64,000 nt of DNA from Pseudomonas sp. ML96. GTDB taxonomy: Bacteria; Pseudomonadota; Gammaproteobacteria; Pseudomonadales; Pseudomonadaceae. The notes under the pieces were generated by a model. That model was given only the letters and a program-made list of their open reading frames with translations. It had not been told where the DNA came from and did no database searches. The DNA is taken from the NCBI RefSeq assembly GCF_000761545.1, contig NZ_JPMY01000038.1, positions 31,679 to 95,678 on the forward strand, written 5' to 3'. Every line of letters starts with the position of its first letter. The stretch's first letter is position 1. Position numbers and translations under genes: made by a program. Shown piece by piece: positions 8,223-17,104 of this stretch.

Positions 8223-8954
8223 ATGCTTTTCCTCGCGCGCATGTTGTTGATGGGCCTGCATTTCCTCATTGCCGGTGTGCTCGGCCTGCTGCTCGGCCTG
8301 TGCCGGCCGTTCAACCCGGACAACAGCCGCCTGTGCGCGCGCCTGTATTCCCTGCCAGCCCTGTGCATGCTGCGCCTGCGAGTCAAGACAGAGGTGAGCA
8401 GCCTGTTCGGCCAGGATCGCCCCTGCGTGGTGGTGGCCAACCACCAGTCCAACTACGACCTCTATGTGCTCGGACGCGTGGTGCCGCCGCGTACCGTGAG
8501 CATCGGCAAGAAGAGCCTGAAGTGGGTGCCCTTCTTCGGCCAGCTCTACTGGCTGGCGGGCAACGTACTGATCGACCGTGGCAACGGCCGCAAGGCCAAG
8601 CAGGCCATGCTGAAAACCACCGAAACCCTGCAGCAGCGCGACACCTCCATCTGGGTCTTCCCGGAAGGCACGCGCAACCTGGGCAAGGGGCTGCTGCCGT
8701 TCAAGAAAGGCGCTTTCCAGATGGCCATCGCCGCCGGCGTGCCGATCATCCCGGTATGCGTCAGCACCTACGCCGGGCGCCTCAAGATCAACAGCTGGAG
8801 CAGCGGCAAGGTGATGATCCGCTCGCTGCCGGCCATCCCTACCCTGGGCCTGACCCTAGATGACCTGCCGCAACTGATGGAGCGCTGCCAGCAGGCGATG
8901 CGCGAATGCATCGAGCAGCTCGACCACGCGGTGACGGCCAAGGCTCCCGCCTAA
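8223..8954 (+). CDS. plsC: 1-acyl-sn-glycerol-3-phosphate acyltransferase (PlsC-like)
   Basis: A 243-residue membrane acyltransferase that would convert lysophosphatidic acid to phosphatidic acid at the inner membrane. The N-terminal hydrophobic segment spans about residues 2-28. The catalytic NHQSNYD motif (H74-x4-D79) and the substrate-binding FPEGTR motif (146-151) are intact, and a VPIIPVC block marks motif IV. Pseudomonads often carry more than one PlsC-like enzyme, so this may be a paralogue rather than the essential copy. A terminator follows at 8972. Confidence 0.88.
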   Translation: MLFLARMLLMGLHFLIAGVLGLLLGLCRPFNPDNSRLCARLYSLPALCMLRLRVKTEVSSLFGQDRPCVVVANHQSNYDLYVLGRVVPPRTVSIGKKSLKWVPFFGQLYWLAGNVLIDRGNGRKAKQAMLKTTETLQQRDTSIWVFPEGTRNLGKGLLPFKKGAFQMAIAAGVPIIPVCVSTYAGRLKINSWSSGKVMIRSLPAIPTLGLTLDDLPQLMERCQQAMRECIEQLDHAVTAKAPA

Positions 8955-8971
8955 GCCAAGCAGTAACCCAG

Positions 8972-8998
8972 AAGGCCCGGCATAGTCCGGGCCTTTTT
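8972..8998 (+). terminator. Rho-independent terminator
   Basis: AAGGCCCGG and CCGGGCCTT pair around a short loop (CATAGT), followed by a T-run. It lies 17 bases after the acyltransferase stop and closes that transcript before the CorA gene. Confidence 0.85.
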
Positions 8999-9054
8999 CT
9001 ACCTGGCACACGGTCCTGGGTTAAGCTGCGGCATCGCCATGCAGAGGACAGCCC

Positions 9055-10029
9055 ATGGGTCAGGTCGTTGCCGCCGCCGCTTACCACAAAGGCAAGAAAG
9101 TCGCCGATATCGCCCTCAACCAGGGCCATGAGTGGGCCTCGCAGCCCGAGCATTTCGTCTGGATCGGACTGCGCGACCCGGCCGCCCCGGAATTCAGCAT
9201 CCTGCAGCAGCAGTTCGGCCTGCACGAGCTGGCACTGGAAGATGCCCTCGCCCAGCACACCCGGCCCAAGCTGGAGACCTTTGGCGACGCCCTGTTCATG
9301 GTGGTGTATTCGCCGATCCGCCGCGCCGATGACCGCCTGGAGTTCGTCGAGACCCAGCTGTTCGCCGGCAAGGGCTACGTGATCAGCGCTCGCTACGGCG
9401 ATTCCGCGCCCTACTCCACCGTGCGCCAGCGTTGCGAAGCACGGCCGCTGCTGCTGGAGCACGGCGAGGACTTCGTGCTCTACGCCCTGCTCGCCTTCGT
9501 CATCGAGAACTACCGGCCGCTGCTGGACTGCGTGCACACCGAGCTGGAAGACATCGAGCAGACCGTGCTCGCCCGCCCGCTGACCCAGGCCGACGTCGAG
9601 CGCATCCACAGCCTGCGCCGCGACCTGCTGCGCCTGCGTCGCCAGGTGGCGCCGCTGTCGGAGATCTGTCAGGAGCTGCAGCAGCTCGACTTCCCTTTCA
9701 TCGACAAGCATATGCGCCCGTACTTCCGCGACATCACCATCCACGTCAACCGCCTGCTGGAGGATCTCACCGGGCTGCGCGAGATGGCCGACCACGCGAT
9801 CGAGATCGGCCTGCTGCTGGAGTCGTCGCGGCAGAGCCTGACCCAGCGCAAGTTCGCCGCCTGGGCGGCGATCCTGGCCTTCCCTACGGCGGTGGCGGGC
9901 ATCTATGGGATGAACTTCCAGAACATGCCGGAGCTGACCTGGCACTACGGCTACTTCGGCGTGCTGGGCGTGATCGGCCTGGGCTGCGCCGGGCTGTTCG
10001 CCAACTTCAAGCGGATGGGCTGGCTCTAG
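9055..10029 (+). CDS. CorA-family divalent metal transporter
   Basis: A 324-residue MIT-superfamily transporter. The long acidic/helical cytoplasmic domain fills residues 1 to about 265, the first membrane helix carries the family-defining YGMNF signature (GMNF at 285-288), and the second helix ends the protein at FKRMGWL. Members form pentameric channels for Mg2+, Co2+ or Zn2+. The periplasmic loop QNMPELTWHYG is of the P-E-L type found in CorA and ZntB relatives, so the ion is not fixed by sequence alone. The 3' end overlaps the convergent diguanylate cyclase gene by four bases. Confidence 0.88.
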   Translation: MGQVVAAAAYHKGKKVADIALNQGHEWASQPEHFVWIGLRDPAAPEFSILQQQFGLHELALEDALAQHTRPKLETFGDALFMVVYSPIRRADDRLEFVETQLFAGKGYVISARYGDSAPYSTVRQRCEARPLLLEHGEDFVLYALLAFVIENYRPLLDCVHTELEDIEQTVLARPLTQADVERIHSLRRDLLRLRRQVAPLSEICQELQQLDFPFIDKHMRPYFRDITIHVNRLLEDLTGLREMADHAIEIGLLLESSRQSLTQRKFAAWAAILAFPTAVAGIYGMNFQNMPELTWHYGYFGVLGVIGLGCAGLFANFKRMGWL

Positions 10030-11096
10030 CGGACGCTGCGGCGCTCGCGCTTGTCGGCGTACATGCGCTCGTCGGCCAGCGCCAGTACGCCGTCGAGGGT
10101 CACGCCGTTGCAGTCTTCGACCTCAACGATGCCGATGCTGGCGGCCAGCGGGAACAGCTGACCGTCCTCGTTGCAGGCCGCCACGGCCTGGCGCAGGCGC
10201 TCGCGCAGGCTATCGCCAGCCAGGCCCGGGGCCAGCACGCAGAACTCGTCGCCGCCCATGCGCGCCGCCACGTCGGCATCACGCAGCACCTGGCGTAGCA
10301 CGTCCGCGGCGCAGCGCAGCAGGGCATCGCCGGCCTCATGGCCGGCCTGGTCGTTGACCTGCTTGAGGCCATCCAGGTCCATCAGCATTAGGGTGTAGCC
10401 GCCGCCATAGCGGGCCGCATGGCGCAGCGCCTGGTCGGCCAGCAGGTAGAAGCCGCGACGGTTGTGCAGCTCGGTCAGTTCGTCGGTCATCGACAGCCGA
10501 TGGATGCGGTCGTAGGCCTGCTGCAGCTCGCGGGTGCGCTCCTGCACCTTCAGCTCCAGGCTCTGATACAGCTGCACACTCTCGATGGCCACCGAGGTGG
10601 AGTCGGCCAAGGCCTGCAGCAACTGCACCTCCTCGGCGCAGGGCTGGTGATGATCGGCCCAGTAGTTGCCGATGGCGCCGATGGGGTCGCGGGTGCGGAT
10701 CGGCACCATCACCAGGCTCTGCACGAAGGTCGGTCGGTAGGCCTCATGCGGAATGCGCGGGTCGGCGTAGATGTCGGGGATCACCGCCGGCTCGCTGTTG
10801 AGCATGGTCCAGCCGCTGATGCAGGTCTCCAGCGGGAAGCGCTTGCCCTTCCACAGCGGCGCCACGGCGTCCTCGTCGGCGTAGTGGCAAAGATCACCAT
10901 CGCGCAGCACGAACGTGGCACCGTCGCAGCCGGTCAGGCGCCGCGCGGCGCGGCGCACGATGTCCTGCACGCTGGGTAGATCACGCGCCAGCGACAGTTC
11001 CTGCACCACGTGCAGCAGATGGCGCATGCCCTGCTGGTAGCGCTCGCTGGTCCAGGCCCGCTGTGCAGCAGGCTGTACCGGGGTATCACTGTGCAT
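10026..11096 (-). CDS. GAF-GGDEF diguanylate cyclase
   Basis: A 356-residue soluble protein. A GAF sensor domain covers about residues 25-175 and a GGDEF domain about 195-355, joined by a helix with coiled-coil character (ELKVQERTRELQQAYDRI). The catalytic loop is intact, GGDEF at 281-285, and the inhibitory site RxxD (R272-x-x-D275) lies five residues before it, so product feedback by c-di-GMP is expected. There is no membrane segment and no EAL domain. It would convert two GTP to c-di-GMP in response to an unknown GAF ligand. Confidence 0.9.
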   Translation of the reverse strand: MHSDTPVQPAAQRAWTSERYQQGMRHLLHVVQELSLARDLPSVQDIVRRAARRLTGCDGATFVLRDGDLCHYADEDAVAPLWKGKRFPLETCISGWTMLNSEPAVIPDIYADPRIPHEAYRPTFVQSLVMVPIRTRDPIGAIGNYWADHHQPCAEEVQLLQALADSTSVAIESVQLYQSLELKVQERTRELQQAYDRIHRLSMTDELTELHNRRGFYLLADQALRHAARYGGGYTLMLMDLDGLKQVNDQAGHEAGDALLRCAADVLRQVLRDADVAARMGGDEFCVLAPGLAGDSLRERLRQAVAACNEDGQLFPLAASIGIVEVEDCNGVTLDGVLALADERMYADKRERRSVR

Positions 11097-11174
11097 CGTT
11101 TCTCCGCTATGGCGCCGCGTACTTCCTAGAACGGCCGGCGCCAGACTGCATGGACGGGAACGGGTTACCCCAGA

Positions 11175-11903
11175 TCAGACGGGCTGGGCACCCTTGCCCT
11201 GCGCGACGAAACGCATCATCCACTCGGCCACCGTGGTGCCCTGGTGCGAGTGGGCGAGGCTGGCGACAGCATTGCTGTAGACCGGCTCGCCAATGCACTG
11301 CTGGCGGATGTCGAGCAGTGCACGGGAATAGTCGTGGACGAATTCCGGATGGCCCTGGAAGCACAGCACCTGATCTTCGATGCAGTAGGCCGCTACCGGG
11401 CAGAACTCGCTGGAGGCCAGCAGGGTGGCCTTCTCCGGCAGCGCAGTGACCTGGTCCTGGTGGCTGATCAGCAGGGTCAGCTGATCCAGCGCCGGGGTCA
11501 TCCACTGCGGTTGCTGCTTCATCTCGTAGTGGTGGATGCCTACGCCCCAGCCCTGATGAGCGCGTTCGGCGCGGCCGCCGAGCAGCAGAGCCAGCAGCTG
11601 GTGGCCGAAGCAGATGCCGAGCAGCTTGTCGCCGTTCTCGTAACGCTCGAGCAGGAAGCTCTTGAGGGGCTGAATCCACGGATCGCTGCCAAACGAGTCG
11701 GCCTTGCTGCCGGTCACCAGGTAAGCGTCATAGCGCTCACCAGCCGCCGGGTAATGGCCCTGCACCACGTTGAAGACTTCGAAGCTGGCCGCCAGCGGTT
11801 GCTGGGCGAACAGGCGTTCGAACATGCGGCCGTAACCCTGATATTGGTCGACGAGTTCGGGGCGGAGTACATCGGTTTCCAGAATGCAGATACGCAGAGA
11901 CAT
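11175..11903 (-). CDS. class I glutamine amidotransferase-like protein
   Basis: A 242-residue stand-alone GATase1 domain. The nucleophile elbow LLGICFGHQ puts the cysteine at C98; the partner residues are H185 and E187 in FQGHPEF. It resembles GMP-synthase-like amidotransferases, whose acceptor substrates are usually unknown. The start MSLRICILETD at 11903 is chosen because it begins the first beta strand; an upstream in-frame ATG adds 47 residues with no family resemblance. It is monocistronic and divergent from the two small genes at 12110. A second amidotransferase of the same general class lies at 24179. Confidence 0.85.
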   Translation of the reverse strand: MSLRICILETDVLRPELVDQYQGYGRMFERLFAQQPLAASFEVFNVVQGHYPAAGERYDAYLVTGSKADSFGSDPWIQPLKSFLLERYENGDKLLGICFGHQLLALLLGGRAERAHQGWGVGIHHYEMKQQPQWMTPALDQLTLLISHQDQVTALPEKATLLASSEFCPVAAYCIEDQVLCFQGHPEFVHDYSRALLDIRQQCIGEPVYSNAVASLAHSHQGTTVAEWMMRFVAQGKGAQPV

Positions 11904-12109
11904 GGAGCGGACTACCTGAAACAGCCGGGGGTGAAAGAAGAGGTGTTTAGCGTGCATCGAAGCGACACCGAAACGCAACAGCCACAAGGCCTTGCGCGAT
12001 ATCCGGCAATCATCAGCGGTTTCGATACCTATCATGCCGCGCATTCACTTCTGCGCGGCAAGCGGCTCGGCAAAGATGCAGCCACACCCAACCAGCAAGG
12101 AGAACCACC

Positions 12110-12211
12110 ATGAGCAGTTTCGCCGCCCTCGCCAGCCTGATCGCCGCCTCCGCCTTCCACAGCGCTCCGGCCGCCAATCAACCCTCGCAACCGGCCAACG
12201 CCCGCCAGTAA
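12110..12211 (+). CDS. small 33-residue protein, unknown function
   Basis: An ATG frame preceded by AAGGAGAACCACC, a near-perfect ribosome site. It encodes a short protein with an alanine-rich hydrophobic start (MSSFAALASLIAASAF) and a polar, proline/glutamine-rich tail ending ANARQ. A 69-residue gene with its own AGGAGG site follows after 31 bases, so the two probably form an operon. A hairpin (8-bp arms, 12036-12059) lies upstream. No function is recognised. Confidence 0.5.
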   Translation: MSSFAALASLIAASAFHSAPAANQPSQPANARQ

Positions 12212-12242
12212 CCCTGGCGGCGCCCCCTCAGGAGGATCAGCC

Positions 12243-12452
12243 GTGACCATCACCGAAGCCTTCAGCAGCACCAACACCTATGGCGTGACCTACGTCAGCC
12301 TCAGCGATTCGGGTCTGAACTTCGAATCCGAAGCCGCCGTGCACATGGACGATGGCAGCCTGCTGACCCTGCGCATGCCAACCCGGCAGAGCGAGAAGCT
12401 GGCCATCCACTCGGTGGTCTGCATGCAGAACGGCTGGTGCCAGGCCGCCTGA
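12243..12452 (+). CDS. small 69-residue protein, unknown function
   Basis: A GTG-started frame directly behind a consensus AGGAGG site. The 69-residue product is soluble, with alternating polar and hydrophobic stretches that suggest a small beta-rich fold, and has two cysteines near the C-terminus (VVCMQNGWC). It follows the 33-residue gene by 31 bases and converges on the periplasmic binding protein gene, whose stop is four bases away. Family unknown to me. Confidence 0.6.
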   Translation: MTITEAFSSTNTYGVTYVSLSDSGLNFESEAAVHMDDGSLLTLRMPTRQSEKLAIHSVVCMQNGWCQAA

Positions 12453-12456
12453 GCGG

Positions 12457-13233
12457 TCACTGCGCGAGCAGACGCGCCGCCACCTCATCGCCCAGGTGCC
12501 GGGCGAGAATGCGCTGCCAGCTACCGTCCTGGCGCATGGCCGCGAAGGCCTGGCGCATTTCCAGCTGCACGCCCTGCGCATCCGCCAGCCGCGGGCTGCC
12601 GGCGATAAAGCTGCGCGACACCCCCACGGGCCGCCCTTCCAGCAACGAGCCGGCCGGATAGTTCAGGCGCCGCCAGAGATAGTGGGTGCGCAGATCGATT
12701 TCGTACCAGGCCAGTACCCGCCCGCCATACAGCATGCGCGCGGCCTGCTCCGGGTCCGTCACTTCCACCACCGTCTGCCCTTCCTGCTTCAGCGCCAGCG
12801 CTTCTTGCGCGCGCGGCGTGCCGCCCATCACCACCACGGGGCCGGCGGCGAGCGCATCTTTCAGGCTATCGAAACGCTGGCGCGGGCTGACCAGCATGTA
12901 GGAGGTGTTGAGCACGTCGAGCAGCCAGACGAAGCCCTGCTCACGCTCGGCGGTGCGCCCCAGGTTGAGCACGATGCCGTGCGGATCGTTCGCCACCTCC
13001 AGCTGCACGCGTTTCCACGGCACGCTGCGGTAGATGCACTCGCGGTGCATGCGCCGGCACAGCTCGTCCATCAGGTCGCCGAACACGCCGCGGTCACGCG
13101 GATTGTCGTCGGCGAACGGCATCTGCCCCTGCCCGACATAGACATTCAATGCCTGCCCGGCACCGGCCATGGCCGACGCCAGCGACAGACCGGTCGCCAG
13201 AAGAAATCCCACCCACCCCGAATGCGTGCTCAC
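12457..13233 (-). CDS. periplasmic substrate-binding protein (SBP family 3-like)
   Basis: A 258-residue exported protein. With a GTG start at 13233, behind a GGGGGAG site, it begins MSTHSGWVGFLLATGLSLAS, a clean signal peptide with likely cleavage after AGAGQA near residue 28. A longer ATG frame would put 20 extra residues before the signal. The mature part starts with a beta strand LNVYVGQGQMPFADD and carries the DLMDELCRRM helix usual in amino-acid-type binding proteins. No transporter genes are adjacent, so it may be an orphan receptor or sensor. The ligand is unknown. Confidence 0.75.
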   Translation of the reverse strand: MSTHSGWVGFLLATGLSLASAMAGAGQALNVYVGQGQMPFADDNPRDRGVFGDLMDELCRRMHRECIYRSVPWKRVQLEVANDPHGIVLNLGRTAEREQGFVWLLDVLNTSYMLVSPRQRFDSLKDALAAGPVVVMGGTPRAQEALALKQEGQTVVEVTDPEQAARMLYGGRVLAWYEIDLRTHYLWRRLNYPAGSLLEGRPVGVSRSFIAGSPRLADAQGVQLEMRQAFAAMRQDGSWQRILARHLGDEVAARLLAQ

Positions 13234-13283
13234 GCGCCAGCAACTCCCCCGATGCGCTGTCGGCAAGACTGACAGAAAGCCCA

Positions 13284-13314
13284 TGAAAAGCAAAACCGGC
13301 CACTGGGGCCGGTT
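13284..13314 (-). terminator. Rho-independent terminator of the fatty-acid oxidation operon
   Basis: AACCGGCC and GGCCGGTT form an 8-bp stem with a 5-base loop. On the minus strand the stem is followed by TTTTGCTTTT. It starts 20 bases after the stop of the FadB/J-like gene. Confidence 0.8.
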
Positions 13315-13333
13315 CGCTTGCTACGGGTGGCGA

Positions 13334-15478
13334 TCAGAAGCCTTTGCCGCTGGCCGCTTTCTCCAGCAGCAGGGCCGGCGGCAGGAAGCGCTCGCCGTAC
13401 TGCTCGGCCAGGTACTGGGCACGAGCGACGAAGTCCTTCACTCCGTACTGGTTGATGAACTGCAGCGCCCCGCCGGTCCAGGCAGCGAAACCGATGCCGA
13501 AGATCGAACCGATGTTGGCGTCGGCCACCGACTTCAGCACGCCCTCTTCCACGCATCTCACCGTTTCAATCGCCTGGATAAACAGGATGCGGTCACGCAC
13601 GTCCTCCTGGGATATCTGCGCATCGGCCTTCTCGAAGTGCACCTTGAGCTCCGGCCACAGGCGCTTCTTGCCACCTTCGGGGTATTCGTAGAAGCCACCG
13701 CCGGCCGCCTTGCCCGGACGCTTGTACTCCTTGAGCATCAGCTCGATGACGTTGAACGCCGGGTGCTGCGGAATGCTCTTGCCCTCGGCGGCCAGGTCCT
13801 TGATGGTCTGCTGGCGAATGTGCTCCATCAGGCTCATCGACACCTCGTCACTGATCGCCAGCGGGCCCACCGGCATGCCGGCCTTGCGCGCCTCGTTCTC
13901 GATCATCGCCGCGCTCACGCCTTCGCCGAGCATGGCAATGCCTTCGTTGGTGAAGGTGCCGAACACCCGCGAGGTGAAGAAGCCGCGGCTGTCCTCGACC
14001 ACGATCGGGGTCTTCTTGATCTGCAGCACATAGTCGAAGCCACGCGCCAGCGTCTCGTCGCTGGTCTTCTCGCCACGGATGATCTCCACCAGTGGCATCT
14101 TGTCGACTGGGCTGAAGAAGTGCAGGCCGATGAACTTGTCCTGCTTCTGCACCGCAGTGGCCAGGCCGGTGATCGGCAGGGTCGAGGTGTTGGAAGCGAT
14201 CACCGCCTCCGGCAGCGCGGCGGCCTCGGCGGCAGCGTTGACCTTGGCCTTCAGACCGCGATCTTCGAACACCGCTTCGATGATCAGGTCGCAGCCTTCA
14301 AGGTCGGCATCGCTGGCGGTCGGCTTGATCCGCGCGAGGAAGGCGTCGCGCTTGTCAGCGGTCATGTGGCCACGACTGACCTTCTTGTCGAGCAGCTTGG
14401 CCGAGTAAGCCTTGCCCTTCTCCGCCGCCTCGATGGATACGTCCTTCAGCACCACCTCTATGCCGGCAGCAGCCGACACATAGGCGATGCCGGCCCCCAT
14501 CATGCCGGCGCCGAGCACGCCGACCTTCTTCGTCACGTACTGCGGAATGCCCTGCGGGCGCGAGCTGCCGGCGTTGATCTCGTTCAGCTGGAACCAGAAG
14601 GTGCCGATCATGTTCTTCGCCACCTGGCCGGTGGTCAGCTCGGTGAAGTAGCGCGCCTCGATGATCTGCGCGGTGTCGAAGTCGACCTGCGCGCCCTCGA
14701 CGGCGGCGCACATGATCTTCTCCGGCGCCGGGAAGCAGCCCTTGGTCTTGTCACGCAGCACGCTCGGCGCGATGGCCAGCATCTGCGCCACGGCCGGAGT
14801 GCTCGGCGTGCCGCCGGGGATCTTGTAGCCCTTCACATCCCACGGCTGCGCGGCAGTCGGGTTGGCGGCGATCCAGGCGCGGGCCTTGGCCAGCATCTCG
14901 TCCGGAGTCGCGGCGATATCGTGGATCAGGCCGGCCTTGAGCGCGGCGTCCGGGCGAACCTTCTTGCCTTCGGCCAGGTACGGCAGGGCTTTTTCCAGGC
15001 CGAGGATGCGCACCATGCGCACCACGCCGCCACCGCCCGGCAGCAGGCCGAGGGTCACTTCCGGCAGGCCCAGCTGCACGCTGGAGCTGTTCAGGGCGAT
15101 GCGGTGGTGGCAGGCCAGGCAGATTTCCCAGCCGCCACCCAGCGCGGCGCCGTTGATCGCAGCTACCACCGGCTTGCCCAGGGTCTCCAGGCGGCGCAGC
15201 TGGCCCTTGATGTTGAGGATCATGTCGTAGAACGACTTGGCGTCGGCCTTGGTGACCTTGATCAGCTCGTTGAGGTCGCCGCCGGCGAAGAAGGTCTTCT
15301 TCGCCGAGGTGACGATCACGCCGGCGATGGAGTCCTTCTCGGCTTCCAGGCGGGCCACGGTGGCGCCCATGGCCTCGCGGTACACCGCGTTCATGGTATT
15401 GGCGCTCTGGCCGGGCATGTCGATGGTCAGGACGACGATATTGTCCTGGCCCTTTTCGTAACGGATGGCGTCAGTCAT
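13334..15478 (-). CDS. bifunctional enoyl-CoA hydratase / 3-hydroxyacyl-CoA dehydrogenase (FadB/FadJ-like)
   Basis: A 714-residue beta-oxidation enzyme. The N-terminal crotonase domain (1 to about 190) has both catalytic glutamates, E118 in GGGWEICLA and E140 in GLPEVTLG. The dehydrogenase domain starts with the NAD loop GVLGAGMMGAGIA (about 320-332) and has the HFFSPVDKMPLVEI block with its catalytic histidine near 450; a duplicated C-terminal dehydrogenase domain completes the chain. It lies 16 bases behind a thiolase gene, so both catalyse successive steps of one pathway. From memory this pair matches PA1737/PA1736 of P. aeruginosa rather than the classical fadBA operon. Confidence 0.92.
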   Translation of the reverse strand: MTDAIRYEKGQDNIVVLTIDMPGQSANTMNAVYREAMGATVARLEAEKDSIAGVIVTSAKKTFFAGGDLNELIKVTKADAKSFYDMILNIKGQLRRLETLGKPVVAAINGAALGGGWEICLACHHRIALNSSSVQLGLPEVTLGLLPGGGGVVRMVRILGLEKALPYLAEGKKVRPDAALKAGLIHDIAATPDEMLAKARAWIAANPTAAQPWDVKGYKIPGGTPSTPAVAQMLAIAPSVLRDKTKGCFPAPEKIMCAAVEGAQVDFDTAQIIEARYFTELTTGQVAKNMIGTFWFQLNEINAGSSRPQGIPQYVTKKVGVLGAGMMGAGIAYVSAAAGIEVVLKDVSIEAAEKGKAYSAKLLDKKVSRGHMTADKRDAFLARIKPTASDADLEGCDLIIEAVFEDRGLKAKVNAAAEAAALPEAVIASNTSTLPITGLATAVQKQDKFIGLHFFSPVDKMPLVEIIRGEKTSDETLARGFDYVLQIKKTPIVVEDSRGFFTSRVFGTFTNEGIAMLGEGVSAAMIENEARKAGMPVGPLAISDEVSMSLMEHIRQQTIKDLAAEGKSIPQHPAFNVIELMLKEYKRPGKAAGGGFYEYPEGGKKRLWPELKVHFEKADAQISQEDVRDRILFIQAIETVRCVEEGVLKSVADANIGSIFGIGFAAWTGGALQFINQYGVKDFVARAQYLAEQYGERFLPPALLLEKAASGKGF

Positions 15479-15494
15479 TTTTCTTATCTCCGCC

Positions 15495-16700
15495 TCAAAC
15501 TCTTTCGATGATCGTCGCGATGCCCATGCCGCCGCCCACGCAGAGCGTGGCCAGGCCGTAGCGCAGGTCGCGCTTCTCCAGCTCGTCGAGCAGGGTGCCG
15601 AGGATGGCGCAGCCAGTGGCGCCCAGCGGGTGGCCCATGGCGATGGAGCCGCCGTTGACGTTGACCTTGTCCTCGCTCACGCCCATGTCCTTCATGAACT
15701 TCATCACTACCGAAGCGAAGGCTTCGTTGACCTCGAACAGATCGATGTCTTCCACCGAGAGCCCAGCCTTGGCCAGGGCCTTGCGGGTGGCCGGCGCCGG
15801 ACCGGTAAGCATGATGGTCGGGTCGGTGCTGGTCACGGCGGTGGCGACGATCCGCGCACGCGGCTTGAGGCCCAGCTCCTTGCCCTTGGCCGGGCTGCCG
15901 ATCAGCATCAGTGCGGCGCCGTCGACGATGCCCGAGCTGTTGCCCGGGGTGTGTACGTGCTCGATGCGCTCGACGTGGCTGTACACGCGCAGCGCGGTGG
16001 AGTCGAAGCCCATCTGGCCCATCATCTCGAAGCTCGGCTTGAGCTTGCCCAGGCCCTCGACGGTGCTGTCACCGCGAATAAATTCGTCGTGGTCGAGGAT
16101 GACGATGCCGTTCTGGTCGGTCACCGGAATCAGCGATTTGTTGAACGAGCCATCGGCGCTGGCGCGCGCGGCCTTCTGCTGCGAGCGCAGGGCGAAGGCG
16201 TCCACATCGCTACGGCTGAAGCCTTCCAGGGTAGCGATCAGGTCGGCGCCGATGCCCTGCGGCACGAAGCTGGTGTGGATGTTGGTTTCCGGGTCCATCA
16301 CCCAGGCGCCGCCGTCGGAGCCCATCGGCACGCGCGACATGGATTCCACGCCGCCGACCACCACCAGGTCCTCGAAGCCGGAACGCACCTTCATCGCGCC
16401 CATGTTCACCGCTTCCAGGCCCGAGGCGCAGAAACGGTTGAGCTGCACGCCGGAGACGCTGACGTCCCAGTCCGCCACCATCGGCGCGGTCTTGGCGATG
16501 TCGGCGCCCTGGTCGCCCACCGGGGTCACGCAGCCGAGCACGATATCGTCGACCTGACGGGTATCCAGCGCGTTGCGCTCCTGCAGCGCACGCAGCAGGC
16601 CGGCCACCAGATTGACTGGCTTGACGCTGTGCAGCGCGCCGTCCTTCTTGCCCTTGCCGCGCGGCGTGCGCACGGCGTCGAAAATATATGCTTCGGTCAT
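15495..16700 (-). CDS. acetyl-CoA C-acyltransferase (thiolase)
   Basis: A 401-residue thiolase that cleaves 3-ketoacyl-CoA with CoA. The acyl-accepting cysteine is C91 in NRFCASGLEAV, the NGGSIAMGHPLGATG block supplies the active-site histidine, and the C-terminal CVGGGMGIA contains the second catalytic cysteine. It is the first gene of a two-gene operon with the FadB/J-like enzyme. Its start at 16700 faces a 404-base intergenic region containing a separate plus-strand transcript candidate. Confidence 0.92.
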   Translation of the reverse strand: MTEAYIFDAVRTPRGKGKKDGALHSVKPVNLVAGLLRALQERNALDTRQVDDIVLGCVTPVGDQGADIAKTAPMVADWDVSVSGVQLNRFCASGLEAVNMGAMKVRSGFEDLVVVGGVESMSRVPMGSDGGAWVMDPETNIHTSFVPQGIGADLIATLEGFSRSDVDAFALRSQQKAARASADGSFNKSLIPVTDQNGIVILDHDEFIRGDSTVEGLGKLKPSFEMMGQMGFDSTALRVYSHVERIEHVHTPGNSSGIVDGAALMLIGSPAKGKELGLKPRARIVATAVTSTDPTIMLTGPAPATRKALAKAGLSVEDIDLFEVNEAFASVVMKFMKDMGVSEDKVNVNGGSIAMGHPLGATGCAILGTLLDELEKRDLRYGLATLCVGGGMGIATIIERV

Positions 16701-16919
16701 GACGTCCTCGGTACATGGCAGCGGCGGATGCCGGGTCGCCTTACCTTAATTCCCCGCCCCGCGGACTCAATGACCGATGCGCTCAGGCCCGTTGACCATT
16801 GGGCTCAGACGAGCGGTCTGTTTTGCACCACTGCCTCCCGCGCAGGCCGCGGCGTGTCTGGCTCAAGGGCCGAGAGGCGAATCCCGGCATGCGGCAATAA
16901 CCACAGGGATTTTCCATTG

Positions 16920-17017
16920 CCTGGCTAGAAACCAAGTCATCTAAGCCAGGTGTGACGCGGCCCCTAGAGTTACTCATGCAAGGTGCCGTCGCCGGGTTCT
17001 GCCGGGACGGCTTTTTT
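16920..17017 (+). ncRNA. candidate small RNA (3' part)
   Basis: A 7-bp hairpin (16920-16950), a single-stranded GAGTTACTCATGCAAGG stretch and a terminator hairpin form a typical sRNA 3' half. The 5' end cannot be placed; anything up to about 200 bases is possible. I do not recognise it as a known Pseudomonas sRNA. The evidence is structural only. Confidence 0.3.
16985..17017 (+). terminator. strong orphan Rho-independent terminator
   Basis: GCCGTC pairs with GACGGC, with an inner CCGG/CCGG pair and one bulged G, followed by six T residues. No plus-strand gene lies upstream in the intergenic region, so it should end an unannotated transcript. Confidence 0.75.
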
Positions 17018-17104
17018 ATCTGCGCCACGGTGTGACGCCCCGCCCGCCGATCTTTACTCGCGGGCACTGGCCGAAGCACCAACAAGAACAAAGGCAGTAG
17101 AACT

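Larger units (their letters stand above)
16701..17104. other. 404-base intergenic region with candidate sRNA
   Basis: No protein gene is convincing here. The left part should contain the thiolase promoter (minus strand). The right part has a hairpin, CCTGGCT/AGCCAGG at 16920-16950, and a strong plus-strand terminator at 16985-17017 that no annotated upstream gene needs. The stretch just before 17105 would hold the promoter of the 31-residue reading frame. Confidence 0.5.

Noticed and set aside
13169..15511. 780-codon plus-strand open frame
   Set aside because: It is antisense to the FadB/J-like gene, whose domains and catalytic residues are clear; the product is a histidine/arginine-rich low-complexity sequence typical of frames opposite high-G+C genes.
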